The notes below the pieces were generated by a model, which did no database searches, had not been told where the DNA came from, and saw only the letters and a list, made by a program, of their open reading frames with translations. Positions 6,941 through 11,374 of a stretch of DNA of 11,374 nt are shown here, piece after piece. A program made the position numbers and the translations under genes. How positions within the stretch are numbered: the stretch's first letter is position 1; every line of letters begins with the position of its first letter. The DNA is from Dehalococcoidia bacterium (GTDB lineage Bacteria; Chloroflexota; Dehalococcoidia; Dehalococcoidales; UBA1222), in assembly GCA_009784845.1 (NCBI GenBank), contig WQXK01000023.1, forward strand, positions 1 through 11,374, given 5' to 3'.

Positions 6941-6952
6941 TTGCTGTGTCAA
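6924..6952 (-). promoter_or_regulatory. Near-consensus sigma-70-type promoter, leaderless start
   Basis: On the minus strand TTGACA (6947-6952, perfect) and TATACT (6924-6929, five of six) are separated by exactly 17 bases. The expected start, seven bases after the -10, is 6917, the A of the EXLDI ATG. The mRNA would be leaderless, which fits the absence of any ribosome site. Confidence 0.8.
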
Positions 6953-6972
6953 GATGAATTTGGCGCGTAAAA

Positions 6973-7062
6973 CACGAAAATGTGGGTACCATACGATGTA
7001 ATTTTACACGAAACTGCACCTTCAACGACCGCAAAATTGCACGAAAAGGCACCTTGTCGACC
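6973..7062. repeat. Three spaced CACGAAA repeats
   Basis: CACGAAA occurs at 6973, 7007 and 7040, spaced 34 and 33 bases. The last two are parts of longer imperfect copies, 7004-7030 and 7037-7062, sharing TT-CACGAAA--GCACCTT--CGACC. They lie between the divergent EXLDI and ybeY genes. They could be regulator sites at about three helical turns, or a remnant of a mobile-element end; IS21-type ends carry repeated blocks of this sort. I cannot decide between them. Confidence 0.55.
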
Positions 7063-7096
7063 ATGCGCTAAAGCAGTAATTTACAAATTATGTCTT

Positions 7097-7142
7097 GGAG
7101 GTAATACAGCCGGATTGCCGGCTGTGTTATCATTTGGTGATG
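7097..7142 (+). promoter_or_regulatory. ybeY Shine-Dalgarno and ATG separated by a hairpin
   Basis: GGAGG (7097-7101) is a strong ribosome site but lies 38 bases before the ybeY ATG (7140). The gap holds a 12-bp stem (7102-7113 with 7118-7129, one T-G pair) closed by the loop ATTG. Folding the stem leaves 10 bases between GGAGG and ATG. Phage T4 gene 38 is a known case of such hairpin bridging. The alternative is that initiation uses another site, such as the in-frame GTG at 7137 or TTG at 7095. Confidence 0.55.
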
Positions 7143-7607
7143 GAAATTAACACTCTTTTTGACGGGGGTTTTGAGCCCGTATTGGAAGAGACCTGGATAA
7201 GGGCTGTGGCTGGCGCAGCACTTAGTGCTGAGGGGCAGATCGGTTCGGAGATGGGGGTTCTTATTACGGGGCAGGAGCAAATTCGCCTCTTGCATAAGCA
7301 GTATATGGATGATGATACACCAACTGATGTCTTGTCTTTCGCTATGCGTGAGAGTATAGAGGAAGCCCCTGAGTTTATTGTTCCAGGCGGTGAGGTTGAC
7401 CATTTGGGAGAGGTGATTATCTCTTATCCGCAGGCTGAGATACAGGCGGCAGAGCACGGGCATTCCGTGCGGCGCGAGGTGGCTATACTGCTAATACATG
7501 GCGTGCTGCATCTTTTGGGTTACGACCATGTTGAGCCGTCGTGCCGCCAGAGTATGCAGCTGCGTGAGCAGGCGATATTGAAATTGGTTGAGGCTGATCT
7601 GCTTTGA
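7140..7607 (+). CDS. ybeY: Endoribonuclease YbeY (rRNA maturation factor)
   Basis: YbeY is a zinc-dependent single-strand RNase involved in 16S rRNA 3' maturation and ribosome quality control. The zinc motif HGVLHLLGYDH (H120, H124, H130 counted from 7140) is intact, and the upstream MDDDTPTDVLSFAM and HLGEVIIS are typical of the family. From the ATG at 7140 it is 155 residues, the usual length. The frame stays open to a TTG at 7095, but that start lies at the ribosome-site bases and adds sequence that coincides with a hairpin. Close to the ATG only a weak TTGGTG is seen; the strong GGAGG is brought near by the hairpin. It overlaps the next gene by 4 nt (TTGA), so translation of the two is probably coupled. 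Confidence 0.96.
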   Translation: MEINTLFDGGFEPVLEETWIRAVAGAALSAEGQIGSEMGVLITGQEQIRLLHKQYMDDDTPTDVLSFAMRESIEEAPEFIVPGGEVDHLGEVIISYPQAEIQAAEHGHSVRREVAILLIHGVLHLLGYDHVEPSCRQSMQLREQAILKLVEADLL

Positions 7608-8194
7608 AAATCTTGGGGATTGCCGGAAGCCCGCGCCGTGGCAGCAATACAGATATTCTGCTCGGACAGGTGCTGAAAGGGGCTGAGAGTCAGGGGGCTA
7701 CATCCGGAATATTGCGTGTGTGTGACCTGAATATCATGACATGCTCGCATTGTGATGATTGTTTGCATGGCGGCGAGTGCCCTCTCCTTGATGACATGGT
7801 TGACGTACTTAAAGAAATTGAACGGGCGGACGCTATTGTTCTGGCGGCGCCGCTTCACTTCATGGGATTGCCTTCGCAGGTGAAGACATTGATAGACCGC
7901 ATGCAGGTCGTGTGGTGCCGGAAGTATGTACTGAAGCAGCTTCCGCTTGCCTCTGCACGTATGCGTTGCGGCTTGTTCGTGTCTGTTGGAGGGCGTATGG
8001 GGGAGCGTTTATTTGATGGCGCTGAGGTAACGGCTAAGGCTTTTTTTGCCAGCCTTGATATCGGGTATGCCGGAAAGCTGGTATTCCCCGGAATAGAGCG
8101 GCGTGCCCAAATTCAGGATGATGCCGGTGCTCTTCAGGTTGCATTTGACGCCGGGCAAAAACTGATACGGGACCACTCGGGCGTTTTAAGCTAG
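7604..8194 (+). CDS. Iron-sulfur flavoprotein, NAD(P)H-dependent FMN reductase family
   Basis: A 196-residue flavodoxin-fold protein. The FMN phosphate loop is SPRRGSNT (residues 9-16) after the first strand KILGIAG, and the second flavin-contact region is APLHFMGLPSQVKTLIDR. Between them are C47, C50, C53 and C59 (CX2CX2CX5C), the compact motif that binds a [4Fe-4S] cluster in iron-sulfur flavoproteins (Isf) of methanogens and many anaerobes. It therefore probably passes electrons between FMN and a cluster, perhaps in oxidative-stress defence; its partner is unknown. The start is TTG at 7604, overlapping the ybeY stop in TTGA, and gives the usual MKILGIAGSPR beginning. Its stop lies inside a CTAG that is also the stop of the converging gene. 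Confidence 0.87.
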   Translation: MKILGIAGSPRRGSNTDILLGQVLKGAESQGATSGILRVCDLNIMTCSHCDDCLHGGECPLLDDMVDVLKEIERADAIVLAAPLHFMGLPSQVKTLIDRMQVVWCRKYVLKQLPLASARMRCGLFVSVGGRMGERLFDGAEVTAKAFFASLDIGYAGKLVFPGIERRAQIQDDAGALQVAFDAGQKLIRDHSGVLS

Positions 8195-8655
8195 ATTGTT
8201 TTGCTGGCTTTGCGTGCCCGCATGTCCAGAACGGCACCGAAAACTATTCCCAATGCCACGCCCGCCGGTATGCCGATGATGGGATTTTTGAAAACAACCC
8301 CCAGTGACACACCCACACCAGCTCCGATAGCCAAAAATATGCCGGTATTTAGCCCGGCGCTGATGAGTCCGTGGGTCTTTTTCAGGTGGGATAGTACGGT
8401 ATTGGCGTTGCCAAGAAAAAGGCGCTTCTGTTCTTTGGTTATTTGAGTGGGTGCATACGAGAGGTCTTTTATCATGTTATCCATGAGCGTTTGAAACTCG
8501 CGGCAGTGCGGGCAGTTTGCGGCAAACTCGCCTATTCTACGTGCAATTTTGAGAAAGCGACCGAGGTAATAATCACGCGCATCCGCACCCAACTGTGCCT
8601 TGAGCGTTTCCACTTTGGCTTCCAAATTACCATACCATTCAGTTTGCTCTGACAT
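8191..8655 (-). CDS. Two-span membrane protein with CPHC motif, unknown function
   Basis: A 154-residue protein that I cannot assign to a family. The first 100 residues are soluble and helical, with CPHC at 48-51 (AANCPHCREF), a possible metal-binding or redox pair. Two Gly-rich hydrophobic segments follow at about 102-122 and 126-143, of glycine-zipper look (LAIGAGVGVSLGVVF, IIGIPAGVALGIVFGAVLDM), with a short basic tail RARKASK. It lies 36 bases after gatA on the same strand and is likely the last gene of the gat operon. A GGGGG five bases before the ATG is a mediocre ribosome site. Its stop is shared on the opposite strand with the iron-sulfur flavoprotein. No role in tRNA amidation is evident. 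Confidence 0.8.
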   Translation of the reverse strand: MSEQTEWYGNLEAKVETLKAQLGADARDYYLGRFLKIARRIGEFAANCPHCREFQTLMDNMIKDLSYAPTQITKEQKRLFLGNANTVLSHLKKTHGLISAGLNTGIFLAIGAGVGVSLGVVFKNPIIGIPAGVALGIVFGAVLDMRARKASKTI

Positions 8656-8691
8656 CGTTGCCCCCAGCGAAATACTTGAGATAATCCGTTG

Positions 8692-10152
8692 TTAAATCGG
8701 TGCCTTGCGTTGCTGCCAGCCGGTTGATTGCTCATAGGCATGCGCTATGCGTAAAATGGTTTCCTCAGCGAATGGTTTGGCGATAATTTGGAGCCCAACG
8801 GGTAAGCCGTCTACAAAGCCGGCAGGGATGGATATAGCCGGTACACCTGCGATATTGATGGGCATAGTGCAGACGTCAGAAAGATACAACTGCATCAAAT
8901 CATTGGTTTTTTCACCAATCTTGAACGGTACGGATGGTGATGTCGGGGCTATTAGCGCATCATATTTCTCGAAAGCGCTGTCAAACTCACGGCGTATGAG
9001 CGTGCGCACCTTTTGTGCTTTCAGATAATAAGCATCGTAGTATCCGGCGCTGAGGGCATATGTGCCCAGCATGATGCGCCGTTTTACCTCCGGTCCGAAA
9101 CCGAACTGGCGTGTTTTTTCTATGGACTCCCACATGCTGCGGGCTTCCTTATATGAGAAGCCGTATCTCACGCCGTCGTAGCGCGCCAGATTGGCTGATG
9201 CCTCTGATGGAGAGATGATGTAGTACACCGCCAGGGCATAAGGTGTACTTGGCAGACTGACGTCCCAGTCAATGCATGCTCCCAACTCTTCCAACTTGGC
9301 GACGGCAGTTTTTATGGTGCCGGCTACCTCCGGCTGTATGCCGTCAACAAAGTACTCGCGCGGAATTCCTATGCGCATACCCTTAATGTCTTTGCCCAAT
9401 ACTTTAGTATAATCCGGCACGTCACATGGGACGGAGGTTGAATCGCGCTCGTCATGCCCTGAGATGGCATTCATTACGATGGCAGCATCCTCAACATCCT
9501 GTGTCATGGGACCGATCTGGTCAAGGGATGAGGCGTATGCAATCGCTCCGTAACGGCTGACGCGACCATAGGTTGGTTTCAGTCCTGTTATTGAGCAAAA
9601 ACTTGCTGGTTGACGTATGCTGCCTCCGGTGTCGGAGCCGAGGGCATAAAAGCCTTCCTTTGCGGCTATGGCCGCTGCCGCACCACCGGATGAGCCGCCC
9701 GGTACGCGCTCTAAATCCCATGGGTTATGTGTGGGGAAAAAGGCTGAGTTTTCGGTTGAGGAACCCATGGCACACTCATCCATATTGGCTTTGCCGACCA
9801 GTACCATTCCCTCGGCATAAAGCTTTTCGATAACTGTGGCATCATAAGGCGGCACGAAATTCTCCAGCATTTTTGATGCGCAGGTGGTGCGTACGCCTTT
9901 GGTGCATATGAGGTCTTTTATTATGGCTGGTATACCTGTGAGCGGACGGCAGTCGCCGTCTGCAATGCGCTTGTCAGCCTGCGCTGCCTGTTGCAGAGCC
10001 AACTCGTCGGTGACAGTCAAGAATGCGCGCACCTTGGAGTCCACTGCCTGTATGCGCGCAAGTACGGCTTTGGTTAATTCTACGGACGAAACCTGTTTTG
10101 TTCTAAGTAGTTTATGCGCTTCGTGAATAGTCAATTGTTCAGGGTTTGTCAA
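8692..10152 (-). CDS. gatA: Glu-tRNA(Gln) amidotransferase subunit A
   Basis: GatA is the glutaminase subunit of GatCAB, releasing ammonia from glutamine for conversion of Glu-tRNA-Gln (or Asp-tRNA-Asn) to the amide. The amidase signature is complete: K79 in AIIKDLI, the Gly/Ser loop [13 protein letters not shown] with S154, and S178 in DTGGSIRQP, giving the Ser-cisSer-Lys triad at the same numbering as I recall for Staphylococcus aureus GatA. I set the start at TTG 10152 ([16 protein letters not shown]) because AAGGAG lies six bases upstream and the product is 486 residues, the normal length. The frame is open further upstream to 10233, but that part overlaps gatC in another frame. gatB is not in the window. 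Confidence 0.97.
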   Translation of the reverse strand: MTNPEQLTIHEAHKLLRTKQVSSVELTKAVLARIQAVDSKVRAFLTVTDELALQQAAQADKRIADGDCRPLTGIPAIIKDLICTKGVRTTCASKMLENFVPPYDATVIEKLYAEGMVLVGKANMDECAMGSSTENSAFFPTHNPWDLERVPGGSSGGAAAAIAAKEGFYALGSDTGGSIRQPASFCSITGLKPTYGRVSRYGAIAYASSLDQIGPMTQDVEDAAIVMNAISGHDERDSTSVPCDVPDYTKVLGKDIKGMRIGIPREYFVDGIQPEVAGTIKTAVAKLEELGACIDWDVSLPSTPYALAVYYIISPSEASANLARYDGVRYGFSYKEARSMWESIEKTRQFGFGPEVKRRIMLGTYALSAGYYDAYYLKAQKVRTLIRREFDSAFEKYDALIAPTSPSVPFKIGEKTNDLMQLYLSDVCTMPINIAGVPAISIPAGFVDGLPVGLQIIAKPFAEETILRIAHAYEQSTGWQQRKAPI

Positions 10153-10165
10153 TGCTCGCTCCTTT

Positions 10166-10453
10166 CTATTCCAACACAGCATGTATGCGGAAAAACTCGC
10201 CATCTTTGCGCGGGGCGTTTGCCAGCACGTCACATGATGACAGGGAAGGAGTTACGATGTCTTCTCGCATTACATTGCATAATGAGTTTGGTTGAGCTGT
10301 GGGAGGGACCCCTGTGGTATCCACGCTGTTTAGGACCTCGAAGCTTTCCAGTATGTCGGAAAGTTGTACGCTGAAAGTGGAAACATCTTCCTCGGTCATG
10401 CCCAATTTTGCCAGCGCTGCAATATGCATTACTTCTTCACGTTCAAGTTTCAT
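10166..10453 (-). CDS. gatC: Glu-tRNA(Gln) amidotransferase subunit C
   Basis: GatC is the small subunit that wraps GatA and GatB and stabilises the complex. The 95 residues fit the family. Marks: the N-terminal [22 protein letters not shown], which matches the GatC opening of v-hiA-LArL-l-ee, the middle [20 protein letters not shown] and the acidic [10 protein letters not shown]. The ATG at 10453 has GGAGTAGGA just upstream. It lies 13 bases before gatA, so the two are co-transcribed and probably translated together. A promoter about 25 bases upstream makes gatC the first gene of the operon. Confidence 0.95.
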   Translation of the reverse strand: MKLEREEVMHIAALAKLGMTEEDVSTFSVQLSDILESFEVLNSVDTTGVPPTAQPNSLCNVMREDIVTPSLSSCDVLANAPRKDGEFFRIHAVLE

Positions 10454-10475
10454 AATTTCCTACTCCAATGCGGGA

Positions 10476-10505
10476 ATTATAACGCGAAGAGCGATGGCGG
10501 GGCAA
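10476..10505 (-). promoter_or_regulatory. Candidate promoter of the gatCA operon
   Basis: On the minus strand TTGCCC (10500-10505) and a perfect TATAAT (10476-10481) are separated by 18 bases. The expected start is near 10469, giving a leader of about 16 bases that ends in the gatC ribosome site. Confidence 0.6.
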
Positions 10506-10690
10506 CTGTGCATCCGGAAAGATATGAACTCATATTACTTCTATGGTTTTACCCAAGAATGAATAGCTTCATGATTTTTGTCCAATCTAAAAGCCATTTG
10601 GATTGGGTAAGGTCTTGTTTATAGGACTTTCAGCATTGGGCAGGCAATGACGCATCATTGCGGAAACGATGCACAGTTATTGCCAAAAAT
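10506..10690. other. Non-coding gap between gatC promoter and the IS1-like gene
   Basis: No gene is seen. One weak inverted repeat, CCAATC (10582-10587) with GATTGG (10602-10607), could fold with a 14-base loop; I assign it no role. The right edge belongs to the intrinsic terminator of the IS1-like gene. Confidence 0.5.
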
Positions 10691-10721
10691 ACAGGCTCTC
10701 CGACATTTGTCGGAGAGCCTG
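10681..10721 (-). terminator. Intrinsic terminator of the IS1-like gene
   Basis: A perfect 14-bp inverted repeat (CAGGCTCTCCGACA, 10692-10705, and its complement, 10708-10721) starts seven bases after the stop codon on the minus strand. It is followed on that strand by TATTTTTGGC, a T tract. This is a textbook factor-independent terminator oriented with the minus-strand gene. Confidence 0.88.
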
Positions 10722-10728
10722 AAATGCG

Positions 10729-11184
10729 CTAGATATCTAATTTTCTGATTTTGGTGCCGTTAATGTGCTGTAGCAGGACAATGGCGGAGTATCCGGGCCA
10801 TAGTTCACCGGCTGCGACAGCAAGCGGTTTGGTGGAATCAAATGACGATTCTTTGGTCTTGATATAATCGCACAGTTTGTCGAATTCCATATGCTTGATT
10901 CCGCCGTGCGTTTCATTGTTCGGCTGCTGGCATCCTGCCTCAACGATCCAGCGATACGTCAAAGACGGTGAGGTATCGAAAATTTTGGCAAGCATGCGGT
11001 AGGATGCCTTACCTGATGCATGAAGTATGACGCACAGTGCTTTCTTTATGGCAACGCGCTCATTGGTTCTGCCGTCTCCTTCGGTAAAGTGGCAGTCGCA
11101 CACTTTGCAATGGTATCGCTGCTTGTTGTTTACCTTGCCGCTTTTGGTAATTTGGGTCGAGTTACAGTTTTTGCATTTCAACAT
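10729..11184 (-). CDS. Stand-alone IS1-type zinc-ribbon/HTH protein
   Basis: A 151-residue protein whose N-terminus resembles IS1 InsA-type DNA-binding domains: a zinc ribbon C4, C7, C26, C29 (MLKCKNCNSTQITKSG, then HCKVC) and a helix-turn-helix around 48-83 (ALCVILHASGKASYRMLAKI, then SLTYRWIVEAG). The rest (MEFDKLCDYIKTKES, ELWPGYSAIVLLQHING) starts like the linker to the IS1 catalytic domain but then diverges and ends at 151, with no DDE domain or second frame to supply one. Start: ATG 11184 with AGGAG nine bases upstream. It has its own terminator, and I see no inverted repeats close to it. It is either a remnant of an IS1-like transposase or a domesticated DNA-binding protein; the clean start and terminator favour a functional gene. 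Confidence 0.72.
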   Translation of the reverse strand: MLKCKNCNSTQITKSGKVNNKQRYHCKVCDCHFTEGDGRTNERVAIKKALCVILHASGKASYRMLAKIFDTSPSLTYRWIVEAGCQQPNNETHGGIKHMEFDKLCDYIKTKESSFDSTKPLAVAAGELWPGYSAIVLLQHINGTKIRKLDI

Positions 11185-11234
11185 GATAGTGTCTCCTCTT
11201 TATATTTGTTATTTCGCACTATGAGTGGTTACGT

Positions 11235-11263
11235 TCTTTATTTTTATGGCGCTTGATAGTCAA
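11235..11263 (-). promoter_or_regulatory. Weak candidate promoter of the IS1-like gene
   Basis: On the minus strand TTGACT (11258-11263) is followed after 17 bases by TAAAGA (11235-11240). The -35 is good and the -10 poor. It would give a leader of about 44 bases ending in AGAGGAG before the ATG at 11184. Confidence 0.3.
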
Positions 11264-11293
11264 AGCCTCTCCAATGCAGCCAAGTACGACCAT

Positions 11294-11374
11294 TGTGCTG
11301 CCCCCAAACTTTGGTCCAATTTCAAAGTTAGTCCGTACCATGATTAAGCAACCACTCCAGCCAACTTCTTCTCA
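11294..11374 (-). mobile_element. IS3-family insertion sequence, right-end fragment
   Basis: Read on the plus strand from 11294 the terminus begins TGTGCTGCCCCCAAACTTTG and continues GTCC, a C-rich IS3-type end similar to that at 194-217. About 30 bases further in is the stop codon of a minus-strand frame that enters from the right edge, as expected for the 3' end of orfB. The element is oriented leftward, as is the one at 1-217, and most of it lies outside the window. Confidence 0.6.
11344..11374 (-). CDS. Probable IS3 OrfB C-terminal end (last 9 codons)
   Basis: Only the end EKKLAGVVA and a TAA stop are visible. The call rests on position: the frame closes just inside the IS3-like terminal sequence, where orfB normally ends. 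The nine residues alone are not diagnostic. Confidence 0.4.
   Translation of the reverse strand, partial: EKKLAGVVA

Noticed and set aside
7095..7139. YbeY start at TTG 7095
   Set aside because: This TTG overlaps the GGAGG itself, no ribosome site precedes it, and the added residues coincide with a perfect hairpin. The ATG at 7140 fits YbeY length.
7115..7150. An 11-codon leader ORF (TTG start) overlapping the ybeY ATG
   Set aside because: Its start lies in the hairpin loop and stem and spacing from GGAGG is long; possible but not supportable.
8201..10126. Plus-strand open frames across the gat operon and the membrane protein gene
   Set aside because: They are antisense to well-recognised genes, lack ribosome sites and show no protein-like pattern.
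10153..10233. Longer GatA starting upstream of 10152
   Set aside because: It would overlap gatC by 68 bases, lacks GatA-like sequence, and the TTG at 10152 has AAGGAG at ideal spacing.
10729..10743. C-terminal KLDI of the IS1-like protein resembling the EXLDI signature
   Set aside because: The match is four residues with no similarity elsewhere between the proteins; taken as coincidence.
1..11374. CRISPR array, tRNA or rRNA genes
   Set aside because: No regularly spaced direct repeats with unique spacers beyond the short motifs listed, and no cloverleaf or rRNA-like sequence was recognised by eye.

Overview
This is a bacterial chromosomal window of about 50% GC. It is packed with short operons, most genes have good Shine-Dalgarno sites, and TTG or GTG starts recur. 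The gene set is GluRS together with GatC/GatA (tRNA-Gln made by transamidation), a PflX-type radical SAM protein, an iron-sulfur flavoprotein and an EXLDI-family protein. The GluRS sequence looks to me like Chloroflexota, perhaps Dehalococcoidia. That placement comes from memory of protein families, not from a search, and is only moderately secure.

Layout. Positions 1-217 are the left end of an IS3-family element running off the window, with an orfA start on the minus strand. Positions 586-3215 are a plus-strand run: an RDD membrane protein, a frameshifted zinc-ribbon/DUF4190-like membrane protein, and gltX. Convergent to it (3241-4548, minus) is an AAA ATPase with a DUF4143 nuclease-like C-terminus, preceded by a 24-bp tandem repeat carrying -10-like boxes. 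A PflX-like radical SAM gene (4960-5919, plus) ends at a strong hairpin.

Positions 5982-6917 form a minus-strand cassette of three small genes: an EXLDI/ribbon-helix-helix protein, a 51-aa single-span membrane protein and a 47-aa basic protein. Its promoter is near consensus and places the transcript start on the ATG, so the first gene looks leaderless; the promoter also contains palindromes suited to autoregulation. Next are ybeY and an iron-sulfur flavoprotein, coupled by a 4-nt overlap. The ybeY Shine-Dalgarno is separated from its ATG by a perfect hairpin. They converge on a minus-strand operon gatC-gatA-membrane protein, and the two converging genes share one CTAG as both stop codons. 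At the right are a stand-alone IS1-type zinc-ribbon/HTH protein with its own intrinsic terminator and, at 11294-11374, the right end of another IS3-family element.

How the genes fit together: gltX plus gatCA imply indirect Gln-tRNA synthesis, and ybeY acts in rRNA processing, so the core is translation-related housekeeping. The accessory content is the DUF4143 ATPase, the EXLDI cassette, the IS1-like protein and the IS ends. I see no CRISPR array, tRNA or rRNA. The least explained part is the EXLDI cassette; I do not claim a proven new system.
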